A stretch of DNA of 13,036 bases from Geobacter sp. UBA6169 (GTDB lineage: Bacteria; Desulfobacterota; Desulfuromonadia; Geobacterales; Pseudopelobacteraceae), in contig DIUB01000093.1 of assembly GCA_002422265.1 (NCBI GenBank), forward strand, positions 1,673 to 14,708. The letters are read 5' to 3'. Both the position numbers and the translations under genes were made by a program. Every line of letters begins with the position of its first letter. The first letter of the stretch is position 1. The notes below the pieces were generated by a model, which made no database searches, was not told where the DNA came from, and saw only the letters and a program-made list of their open reading frames with translations. Shown here piece after piece: positions 1 through 6,968 of this stretch.

Positions 1-510
1 AGCGGCATCTCCGGCAATGCCGATGTAATCCTGATCCCCGAGATCCCCTTTGATCTGGAAAAGGTCTGCGACAAGCTGATGGAAAATGAACTGAACGGCC
101 GCAAATATGCCATTGTGGTGGTGGCTGAAGGTGCCGTGCCCAAAGGCGGCGAGGTGATCATCAAGGGAGAGGCAGAGGGCGGCCGCCAGCATGTGGTGCT
201 GGGCGGCATTGCCGACTATGTGGCCAAAGAGATCAGCAAGCGCACCGGCAAGGACTCCCGCTCCATGGTGCTGGGACACCTGCAGCGGGGCGGCTCCCCC
301 ACCACCTTTGACCGGCTGTTGTCGCTCCGTTTCGGTGCAGCGGCAGTCAGGGCCATTGAAATGGGCAAATTTGACCATATGGTGGCGCTCAAGTCCCCGG
401 ATATCGCGCTGGTGCCGCTTGCAGAAGCACTTGGCATCCAGAAACGGGTTGATATCCACGGGGATACGGTCTTGACCGGTAAGGATATCGGCATCTGCTT
501 CGGGGATTGA
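1..510 (+). CDS. 6-phosphofructokinase, C-terminal half (5' end outside window)
   Basis: Phosphorylates fructose 6-phosphate to fructose 1,6-bisphosphate in the cytoplasm. The reading frame is open from base 1 to the TGA at 508-510, giving 169 visible residues, roughly the C-terminal half of a PFK. Visible PFK signatures are the GADxxLIPE-like stretch (NADVILIPEIPF), VVAEGAVP with the catalytic-region Glu, and the fructose-6-phosphate segment VLGHLQRGGSP followed by FDRLLSLRFG. Compared with the E. coli enzyme there are extra residues between AEGA and the LGHxQRGG segment, including GGRQHVVLGGI. This is typical of the longer 'group III / mixed-substrate' PFK subfamily, some members of which use pyrophosphate. 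The residues that decide ATP versus PPi use (equivalent to Gly104 and Gly124 of E. coli PFK) lie left of the window, so donor specificity cannot be read. A second, different PFK follows 31 bases downstream. Confidence 0.93.
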   Translation, partial: SGISGNADVILIPEIPFDLEKVCDKLMENELNGRKYAIVVVAEGAVPKGGEVIIKGEAEGGRQHVVLGGIADYVAKEISKRTGKDSRSMVLGHLQRGGSPTTFDRLLSLRFGAAAVRAIEMGKFDHMVALKSPDIALVPLAEALGIQKRVDIHGDTVLTGKDIGICFGD

Positions 511-541
511 GACAACAAGACGAAGAGAGGAACACAACAGC

Positions 542-1504
542 ATGAAACGACTTGCCATTTTGACCAGCGGCGGCGACTGTTCCGGCATGAACGCCGCCAT
601 CCGCGCTGCTGCACGCACGGCCATTGCCAATGAGGTGGAGATGATCGGCTACCGTAAAGGGTATGCCGGACTTTTGAAGAATGACTATATCGTGCTTGAT
701 TCTTTGGCTGTTTCCGGTGTTCTGCAGCGGGGCGGTACCTTTTTGCAGTCGGCCCGCTCTGCTGAATTCCGCACTGAAGAGGGGCGCAAACGGGCGCTGG
801 ACAACCTGATGAAAGAGAAGGTGGAAGGGCTGATCGTGATCGGCGGTGACGGTTCCCTTACCGGCGCCCTGGCCCTGGACAAGCTGGGCTTTCCGGTGAT
901 CGGCATACCCGGCAGCATCGACAACGACATACCGTACACCGATATGTCGCTGGGGGTGGATACGGCCCTCAACAACATTCTTTATGCCGTAGACTGTATC
1001 AAGGACACTGCCTCATCCCACGACCGGGCCTTTATTGTTGAGGTAATGGGACGTAACTCCGGCTATCTGGCATCCACTGCTGCCATTGCAACCGGCGCCG
1101 AGTTTGCCATCATCCCTGAAGTGGAGCTTGATCTGTCAGAGATGTGTCATCAGTTGCGCCAACGTTATGAAGAAGGCCGCACCAATGCCCTGATCATTAT
1201 GGCCGAAGGCGCCGGGCACGCTGCCACCATTGCCGAAGGGATCAAGCACGCCATCGGGTTTGAAACCAGGGTAACGGTGCTGGGCCACTACCAGCGCGGT
1301 GGTGCACCAACGGTATTTGACCGGCTGCTGGGAAGCCGCTTCGGCAAAAAATCGGTTGAGTTGCTGCTCTCCGGCACCAAAGGGGTGATGGTGGGACTGG
1401 CGGCCAATGCGCTGACCAGCACCCTGTTGGAGATGGTGGTGAACGGCGGCCAGAAAAGACTGAACCAGGACCTGATGCAGATGGCTGATATCCTGGTGAT
1501 CTGA
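542..1504 (+). CDS. pfkA: ATP-type 6-phosphofructokinase
   Basis: Glycolytic kinase forming fructose 1,6-bisphosphate; 320 residues, the usual length of short bacterial PFKs. The ATG is preceded by a purine-rich AGAGAGGA at 525-531. Visible motifs: GGDCSGMNAAIR (10-21; the usual Ala-Pro is Cys-Ser here), SAR with Arg72, GGDGS (101-105), PGSIDND (123-129) with catalytic Asp127, MGR (169-171), AEG with Glu222, ETR with Arg243, and LGHYQRGG (247-254). Gly104 and Gly124 are both glycine, the pattern known for ATP-dependent enzymes; PPi enzymes carry Asp and Lys there. Arg162, Arg171, Arg243, His249 and Arg252 for fructose 6-phosphate are kept. Several residues of the E. coli ADP/PEP effector site are changed (54 is Ser, 154 Lys, 211 Glu, 214 Thr), so classical allosteric control is doubtful. 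It forms a tandem with the preceding PFK and lies 2 bases before tilS. Confidence 0.95.
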   Translation: MKRLAILTSGGDCSGMNAAIRAAARTAIANEVEMIGYRKGYAGLLKNDYIVLDSLAVSGVLQRGGTFLQSARSAEFRTEEGRKRALDNLMKEKVEGLIVIGGDGSLTGALALDKLGFPVIGIPGSIDNDIPYTDMSLGVDTALNNILYAVDCIKDTASSHDRAFIVEVMGRNSGYLASTAAIATGAEFAIIPEVELDLSEMCHQLRQRYEEGRTNALIIMAEGAGHAATIAEGIKHAIGFETRVTVLGHYQRGGAPTVFDRLLGSRFGKKSVELLLSGTKGVMVGLAANALTSTLLEMVVNGGQKRLNQDLMQMADILVI

Positions 1505-1506
1505 GT

Positions 1507-2931
1507 ATGCTTCGGCATCAGATGGACAGTCCCTTGCACCAGACATTGACGACTGCTATCCGGCAATTTGATCTCTGCCGCCCCGGAGACTGCATCATCG
1601 TTGCCGTCTCCGGAGGTGCCGATTCAGTGGCACTGCTGGATCTGCTGGCAACCCTGCCGAATTTTCCTCTGCAGCTGGTGGTGGCACACCTGAACCATGG
1701 TCTGCGGGGGAGTGAAAGCGACCAGGATCAGCAGTTCGTGCAGCAGCTGGCTGCGAAATACGGTCTTACCTGTGCAACGGAACGGTGCGATGTACGCGAC
1801 CTTGCCCGACAGTTGCGCAGCTCGCTTGAGGATGCGGGGCGGACGGCGCGGTACGATTTTTTCCAGCGGCTTCGCAGCAGCTATCAGGCCGGCGCCATTG
1901 CCGTGGGCCATCATCGTGACGATCAGGCCGAGACCTTTCTGATCCGGCTGCTGCGGGGTTCCGGCACCACCGGACTGGCCTCCATGGCCCCGCGTACCGC
2001 AGCCGGGATTATTCGACCGCTTCTGAATATCAGCCGTCAGGAATTGCACCACTATTGTGCAGAGCGTCAGCTCCCCTTTCGTGAAGACAGCAGCAACAAC
2101 GACCAGTCCTTTCTGCGTAACCGGATCCGCCACCAGCTGCTGCCACTGCTGGCCGGTTACAACCCGTCCATTTCCCAACAACTGGCTCTTACTGCCCGCC
2201 TGCTGGGCGAAGACGAGACCCTGCTTGACCACTGCACGGAATCAGTGTTCAACCAGCTTGCTCGCTGCGGAAACGGCTGGGTCGCCCTGAACGTGCAAGG
2301 GCTTTCCACACATCCCCGTGCGCTGCGGTTACGGCTGTATCGCCGGGCACTGCAGTCCCTGCGGGGTAGCCTGCAGCGGTATGAGCTGCGTCACTTCCTG
2401 TTGCTGGATGACCTGCAGCAGCGGAACCGAACCGGTGCCGGCCTTAATCTGCCAGACAGCACCGAAGCCGTGGTGACCGGCGGCCATCTGCTGCTGGCAC
2501 AACGATCCGTACTGCAGCTGCCGCCTTTACAGCCGATACAGTTGCCAGGACCAGGCATCTTTGATCTCGGCAACGGCCTGAGTCTCACAATTGTCACCAC
2601 TGTCGGACCGCCAGACTGGCGGCAACTCTCCTCCTCAACCTGCTTCGTTGCCCCTGAGCTGGCCCCTTTCCCCTGGATCATACGCCCCTACGCAGCAGGT
2701 GAACGGCTTGAACTATTGGGCATGCAGGGCAGCAGGCGGATTCAGGATATACTGACTGACCTGAAGATTCCTCGCTACCTGCGCGCTGCCCTGCCCCTGG
2801 TCTGCCACGGCAGTCAACCGCTCTGGCTGGCCGGTATCCGGCGCACGCGCCACGCCCTGATCAACGACACCAGTACCCAAAGTCTGCAGATCACCCTCTG
2901 CGGCACTGAAAAGCTGCCGTTTTTCATCTGA
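1507..2931 (+). CDS. tilS: tRNA(Ile)-lysidine synthase TilS
   Basis: ATP-dependent ligase that attaches lysine to C34 of the tRNA-Ile with a CAU anticodon, changing it from a methionine to an isoleucine (AUA) decoder; essential in most bacteria. The 474-residue protein has the PP-loop SGGADS at 35-40 in an N-type ATP pyrophosphatase fold, AHLNHGLRG near 60-68, the HHRDDQAET motif at 135-143, and REDSSNND followed by FLRNRIRHQLLP, typical of TilS. A C-terminal TilS domain lies at about 390-465 (IRPYAAGERL, then GSRRIQDILTD and the PLVxxGxxPLWLAGIRR segment). Length fits the long, two-domain form. The start is the ATG 2 bases after the pfkA stop; an in-frame ATG at 1522 is an alternative, and neither has a strong Shine-Dalgarno, which suggests translational coupling to pfkA. 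The neighbour is ftsH, as in Bacillus, where hpt lies between them. Confidence 0.95.
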   Translation: MLRHQMDSPLHQTLTTAIRQFDLCRPGDCIIVAVSGGADSVALLDLLATLPNFPLQLVVAHLNHGLRGSESDQDQQFVQQLAAKYGLTCATERCDVRDLARQLRSSLEDAGRTARYDFFQRLRSSYQAGAIAVGHHRDDQAETFLIRLLRGSGTTGLASMAPRTAAGIIRPLLNISRQELHHYCAERQLPFREDSSNNDQSFLRNRIRHQLLPLLAGYNPSISQQLALTARLLGEDETLLDHCTESVFNQLARCGNGWVALNVQGLSTHPRALRLRLYRRALQSLRGSLQRYELRHFLLLDDLQQRNRTGAGLNLPDSTEAVVTGGHLLLAQRSVLQLPPLQPIQLPGPGIFDLGNGLSLTIVTTVGPPDWRQLSSSTCFVAPELAPFPWIIRPYAAGERLELLGMQGSRRIQDILTDLKIPRYLRAALPLVCHGSQPLWLAGIRRTRHALINDTSTQSLQITLCGTEKLPFFI

Positions 2932-2956
2932 GACCACATCCGAAACAGTCAAAACC

Positions 2957-2982
2957 CTTGTCGCTCTCCCGTGTTCTATGCT
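2957..2982 (+). promoter_or_regulatory. Candidate promoter upstream of ftsH
   Basis: The 111-base tilS-ftsH gap is the longest in the window and the natural place for a promoter. CTTGTC (2957-2962) and CTATGCTA (about 2976-2983) could act as -35 and -10 elements. The spacing of about 13-14 bases is short for a sigma-70 promoter but within the range of sigma-32 heat-shock promoters (CTTGAAA / CCCCATnT), and ftsH is a heat-shock gene in E. coli. The match is only partial and made by eye. No hairpin terminator for tilS is visible in this gap. Confidence 0.3.
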
Positions 2983-3029
2983 AGTTTGGCTGCGTTTCAC
3001 CTGAACCCAAAGACTGTTATCGTACCTGT

Positions 3030-3034
3030 GGAGG
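3030..3034 (+). promoter_or_regulatory. Shine-Dalgarno that fixes the ftsH start
   Basis: A perfect GGAGG ends 8 bases before the TTG at 3043. It supports TTG 3043, not the in-frame GTG at 2971, as the ftsH start. The GTG has no comparable site (pyrimidine-rich TCGCTCTCCC lies directly before it). Confidence 0.8.
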
Positions 3035-3042
3035 TTACCGAC

Positions 3043-4941
3043 TTGAACCAGTTTTCCAAGAATCTCGCCCTGTGGCTGATCATCAGTCTGATGATGATCA
3101 TGCTGTTCAACATGTTTCAGAAACCCCGTGTTGTTGAAGATCGCTTAAGCTTCAGCGAACTGATGCTCATGCTTGATGAAGAAAAAATAAAATCGATTGT
3201 TATTCAGGGGAACGACCTTTCCGGTAAATACCTGGACAAGGACGGCAAGGAAAAAACCTTCCGTTCCTACAAACCGACCTTTGACGCCGACCTGACCCAA
3301 AAACTGCTGGAAAAGAAGATCACTATTCAGGCCAAACCTGAGGAAGAGCGTTTTTCCTGGTTCTCCATCTTTATCTCCTGGTTCCCGTTGCTGCTGCTGG
3401 TCGGCATCTGGATCTTCTTCATGCGTCAGATGCAGATGGGAGGCGGCAAGGCCATGTCCTTCGGCAAGAGCCGCGCCAAGCTGCTGACCGAGGCCCAGGG
3501 CAAGATTACCTTTGAGGATGTGGCCGGCATTGAAGAAGCCAAGGAAGAGCTGGAAGAGATCATTGCCTTCCTGAAGGAACCTAAAAAATTTACTGCCTTG
3601 GGCGGCAAGATACCCAAAGGTGTCCTGCTGGTGGGGCCTCCCGGTACCGGCAAGACCCTGCTGGCCCGGGCCGTAGCCGGCGAAGCCGGCGTGCCGTTCT
3701 TCTCCATCTCCGGTTCCGACTTTGTGGAGATGTTTGTCGGCGTCGGCGCCAGCCGGGTACGGGACCTGTTCATGCAGGGCAAGAAAAGCGCCCCCTGCAT
3801 TATTTTTATCGATGAAATTGATGCCGTGGGCCGCCATCGCGGTGCCGGCCTGGGCGGCGGCCATGACGAGCGGGAACAGACATTAAACCAGCTGCTGGTT
3901 GAGATGGACGGATTTGAGTCCAATGAAGGAGTCATACTGATCGCCGCCACCAACCGCCCCGATGTGCTTGACCCGGCCCTGCTGCGCCCCGGACGGTTCG
4001 ACCGTCAGGTGGTGGTGCCCCGCCCCGATGTCAAGGGTCGCGAACAAATCCTTGGCGTACATGCCAAGAAGGTGCCGCTCACGCCTGAAGTCAACCTGGA
4101 GACCATTGCCCGCGGCACTCCCGGCTTCTCCGGCGCTGACCTGGCCAACCTGGTCAATGAAGCCGCTCTTCTGGCTGCCCGCAAAGACAAGGCTTCGGTT
4201 GACATGCAGGATTTTGATGCTGCCAAGGACAAGGTGCTGATGGGTGCCGAGCGCCGCAGCATGGTGATCTCCGATGAAGAAAAGAAGAGCACCGCCTACC
4301 ATGAAGCCGGCCATACCCTGGTGGCCAAAATGGTACCGGGCAGCGATCCGGTGCACAAGGTATCCATCATCCCCCGTGGCCGTGCCCTGGGCGTGACCAT
4401 GCAGCTACCGATCGAGGACAAGCACAGCTATAACCGCGAATCCCTGCTGGGCCGGATAGCCGTGCTGATGGGGGGACGGGCCGCCGAGGACCTGATCTTC
4501 AAGACCTTTACTACCGGTGCCGGTAATGATATTGAGCGTGCCACCGAAATGGCACGCAAAATGGTCTGCGAGTGGGGTATGAGCGATCTGATGGGTCCGG
4601 TTTCACTGGGCAAGAAGGATGAGTCGATCTTCCTGGGCCGCGATATGGCCATGCACAAAAACTTCAGCGAAGAGACCGCCATCAAGATCGATCAGGAAAT
4701 CAAGCGGATTGTTGATGAAAGTTATCATCGGGCCATTACTATTCTGCGTGACCACGAAGAAATACTCCATAAGCTCTCGCTCTGCCTGATCGAGAAGGAA
4801 AACCTCACCGGTACCGAGGTGGATGATATCATTGCCGGCAACGGCCCGGTCTGTACCGGTAAAAAGCAGGAGCAGCCGGTTGCTGCTGCTGAAGAGCCAA
4901 CGGTAACAGAGGCTCAGAAACCGGTGGATATCCAGGCGTGA
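3043..4941 (+). CDS. ftsH: ATP-dependent zinc metalloprotease FtsH
   Basis: Hexameric, inner-membrane AAA+ protease that extracts and degrades unassembled membrane proteins and regulatory proteins. With the TTG start (632 residues) the protein begins LNQFSKNLALWL, the usual FtsH N-terminus; the extra 24 residues from GTG 2971 look non-coding. Order: TM1 about 7-25, a periplasmic domain of about 85 residues, TM2 about 108-128, then the AAA module with Walker A GPPGTGKT (198-205), pore segment FVEMFVGVG, Walker B FIDEID (255-260) and second region of homology with arginine fingers Arg315 and Arg318. The protease domain has HEAGH (420-424; zinc His420 and His424, catalytic Glu421) and the third zinc ligand Asp496. 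The Ala/Glu/Pro-rich tail is probably disordered. A GGAGG lies 8 bases upstream. The stop overlaps the folP start (GTGA). Confidence 0.97.
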   Translation: MNQFSKNLALWLIISLMMIMLFNMFQKPRVVEDRLSFSELMLMLDEEKIKSIVIQGNDLSGKYLDKDGKEKTFRSYKPTFDADLTQKLLEKKITIQAKPEEERFSWFSIFISWFPLLLLVGIWIFFMRQMQMGGGKAMSFGKSRAKLLTEAQGKITFEDVAGIEEAKEELEEIIAFLKEPKKFTALGGKIPKGVLLVGPPGTGKTLLARAVAGEAGVPFFSISGSDFVEMFVGVGASRVRDLFMQGKKSAPCIIFIDEIDAVGRHRGAGLGGGHDEREQTLNQLLVEMDGFESNEGVILIAATNRPDVLDPALLRPGRFDRQVVVPRPDVKGREQILGVHAKKVPLTPEVNLETIARGTPGFSGADLANLVNEAALLAARKDKASVDMQDFDAAKDKVLMGAERRSMVISDEEKKSTAYHEAGHTLVAKMVPGSDPVHKVSIIPRGRALGVTMQLPIEDKHSYNRESLLGRIAVLMGGRAAEDLIFKTFTTGAGNDIERATEMARKMVCEWGMSDLMGPVSLGKKDESIFLGRDMAMHKNFSEETAIKIDQEIKRIVDESYHRAITILRDHEEILHKLSLCLIEKENLTGTEVDDIIAGNGPVCTGKKQEQPVAAAEEPTVTEAQKPVDIQA

Positions 4942-6176
4942 CATTGCAGGGACCTGAGGCCGGGGACCATGGGCCTGTCAAGGTGCTGCGTTCCCTGTGC
5001 CTCAGCAACCCTGCTGCAGCCCGGCACCAGTTGGAGCGGATCGGCGTTGATCCGGCCGGCATTGTCAAGATGCTTCCCAAACTGGAGCAGCACGCCCTCC
5101 TGGTTCCCCGACTCAAGCCGGCTGCTGCCAACATCATCAAGCAGGAAATGCTGGCCCTGGGGGGGGATGCGGCTGTTGCACGAGGAACGGTTGCCTGTTC
5201 CGTACCGCACACCGATGTACTGTTGATCGGCACCGCCAAACAGCTGGACAGACTCTGCCGCAAACTGCACTGCCAGCCGTTCGGCCTGCAACAACTGTCA
5301 GCTGACATTCAGGCACTACTGAACCGCCTGCAACACCCTGCCCCACACTGGACTACCTCCCGGCGTCATCTGGCACTGGATCGCCCCCTGCTCATGGGGA
5401 TTCTCAATATCACACCAGACTCTTTTTCTGATGGAGGCCAGTACCGCACGCTTGACCAAGCTGTTGCCCGGGCACATGAACTGGTGGCACAGGGGGCTGA
5501 TCTGCTGGATATCGGGGGGGAGAGCACCCGCCCCGGTGCACCTGTTGTTTCAGCTGAACAGGAAGCAGCTCGGATCCTGCCAGTCATTGAAGCTCTGGCA
5601 GGGCAGCTGCCGGTGCCGATCTCGGTTGATACCTGGAAGTCAGCGGTGGCTGATGCGGCACTGTCTGCCGGAGCCGAGATCATCAACGACATCAGCGGCC
5701 TGACCTTTGATCCGGCCTTGGCAGAGGTGGTTGCCAGACACCAGGCCGGTCTGGTACTGATGCACACCCGAGGTACGCCCCAGCAGATGCAGCAGGATAC
5801 CGGCTACGACGATCTGCTGGGTGAGGTTGCCTTATCACTGCGCTGTTCAGCGGCAACGGCTGAAGCAGCCGGGGTACCGACCGACCATATCGTGCTTGAC
5901 CCCGGTATCGGCTTTGCCAAAGACACCATCGGCAACCTGCAGCTGCTGCAACGGCTGCCTGAATTACAGGGGCTCGGCTATCCGCTGCTGGTGGGCACCT
6001 CCCGCAAGTCGTTCATCGGCAAGGTACTTGAGCGAGACAATCCTGCAGACCGTCTGTTCGGCACTGCTGCCACCGTTGCACTGGCGGTGGCCAAGGGTGC
6101 ACGCATCCTGCGGGTTCATGATCTGCAGGCCATGCGTGATGTTGCCCTGATGACCCGTGCCATCTGCACGGCCTGA
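4938..6176 (+). CDS. folP: Dihydropteroate synthase with N-terminal extension
   Basis: Condenses p-aminobenzoate with dihydropterin pyrophosphate to dihydropteroate in folate synthesis; the sulfonamide target. The 412-residue protein is about 130-150 residues longer than E. coli FolP. The TIM-barrel DHPS domain starts near 147: MGILNITPDSFSDGG (from 153), DIGGESTRPGA, ISVDTWKS, INDISG, VLMHTRGTPQQMQ, LDPGIGFAKD, VGTSRKSFIG and a late RVHD. All family signatures are intact. Residues about 16-135 form a separate domain (IGVDPAGI, PRLKPAAANIIKQEML, ALGGDAAVARG, DVLLIGT, QPFGLQQL). I recall similar extensions in DHPS proteins of Geobacter-type bacteria and some Clostridia; its function is unknown to me. 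The GTG start overlaps the ftsH stop; GTG 4983 is an alternative. The gene contains G8 (5159-5166) and G7 (5514-5520) runs. ftsH-folP-glmM order is also found in E. coli. Confidence 0.95.
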   Translation: MTLQGPEAGDHGPVKVLRSLCLSNPAAARHQLERIGVDPAGIVKMLPKLEQHALLVPRLKPAAANIIKQEMLALGGDAAVARGTVACSVPHTDVLLIGTAKQLDRLCRKLHCQPFGLQQLSADIQALLNRLQHPAPHWTTSRRHLALDRPLLMGILNITPDSFSDGGQYRTLDQAVARAHELVAQGADLLDIGGESTRPGAPVVSAEQEAARILPVIEALAGQLPVPISVDTWKSAVADAALSAGAEIINDISGLTFDPALAEVVARHQAGLVLMHTRGTPQQMQQDTGYDDLLGEVALSLRCSAATAEAAGVPTDHIVLDPGIGFAKDTIGNLQLLQRLPELQGLGYPLLVGTSRKSFIGKVLERDNPADRLFGTAATVALAVAKGARILRVHDLQAMRDVALMTRAICTA

Positions 6177-6200
6177 TCATCCTGAAGCAGAGAGTACTCC

Positions 6201-6965
6201 ATGAACTGCCCCACTGACCTCACCGGACTCAGCGACAGCATTATCCTGGCTGCCCTGATCTATCTGTCGGCGCTGCTGATACGGCGTGATGTTGCCCTGC
6301 GCCTGCTGGTGGTTATGGCAGTGCTGGTTGCCACCTCTCTGGTCGCACGCCTGAGTGGTCTGCAGCCAGTTATCCGGGTGATGGATCTGCTTACCTTCTC
6401 CATGCCGGTGGTGCTTGCCATCATTTTTCAGAATGATCTGCGCCGCACCCTGCTGGCTCTGGGCAAGCGCCGACAGTCCCCTGCCGCTACCGATGATGAC
6501 GGTTCAGTCGATGAAGTGCTGCATGCCCTGATGGGGATGGCCGAACGCCGGATCGGCGCCCTGATCGTGGTGGTCAAACACCAGCCGATTGAGCATCTGA
6601 TTCAGGTCGGTACTGATATCGATGCCAAGGTGACCAGCGAACTGCTCAACTCCATTTTTCTGCCCTATTCCCCCATTCATGACGGAGCCGTGCTGCTGCA
6701 GCACGGCAAGATCACCCGGGCCGGTTGCCTGCTACCCCTTTCGCACAATCCTGATATTGCCAAAAGCTTCGGCACCCGACATCGGGCAGCCCTGGGGCTT
6801 TCAGAACTGTCCGATGCGCTGGTACTGGTGGTTTCTGAGGAGACCGGCAAGATTTCAGCGGTTCAGGATGGGACTATCCACTACGACATTGATCAGACCG
6901 AACTGAAGAAAATTCTTAAAAAAGCCATGGAAATCTCAGCCAACCGTACCTACCAAGGAGCATAA
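6201..6965 (+). CDS. cdaA: Diadenylate cyclase CdaA (c-di-AMP synthase)
   Basis: Makes the second messenger cyclic di-AMP from two ATP; the catalytic DAC domain faces the cytoplasm. The 254-residue protein has three predicted membrane segments at about 13-27, 32-52 and 57-77, then a linker and the DAC domain at about 100-240. Catalytic motifs are intact: DGA (161-163, in YSPIHDGAVLL) and RHR (193-195, in GTRHRAALG), followed by SEETGKIS. Length and topology match CdaA (YbbP), not DisA (no DNA-binding part). It sits 24 bases after folP and 3 bases before glmM. In Firmicutes cdaA usually forms cdaA-cdaR-glmM and GlmM can inhibit CdaA; here no cdaR (YbbR-repeat protein) lies between them. A weak AGAGAG precedes the ATG by about 6 bases. 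Confidence 0.94.
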   Translation: MNCPTDLTGLSDSIILAALIYLSALLIRRDVALRLLVVMAVLVATSLVARLSGLQPVIRVMDLLTFSMPVVLAIIFQNDLRRTLLALGKRRQSPAATDDDGSVDEVLHALMGMAERRIGALIVVVKHQPIEHLIQVGTDIDAKVTSELLNSIFLPYSPIHDGAVLLQHGKITRAGCLLPLSHNPDIAKSFGTRHRAALGLSELSDALVLVVSEETGKISAVQDGTIHYDIDQTELKKILKKAMEISANRTYQGA

Positions 6966-6968
6966 AAT

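Noticed and set aside
1624..2232. Minus-strand open frame (202 codons) opposite tilS
   Set aside because: Shadow of the TilS catalytic domain; no ribosome site or protein family recognised.
2971..3042. N-terminal extension of FtsH from the GTG at 2971
   Set aside because: No Shine-Dalgarno before the GTG, non-conserved residues, and a perfect GGAGG before the downstream TTG.
3145..3864. Minus-strand open frame (239 codons) opposite ftsH
   Set aside because: Lies fully within the FtsH AAA region on the other strand; low-complexity His/Gln/Gly-rich translation with no family features.
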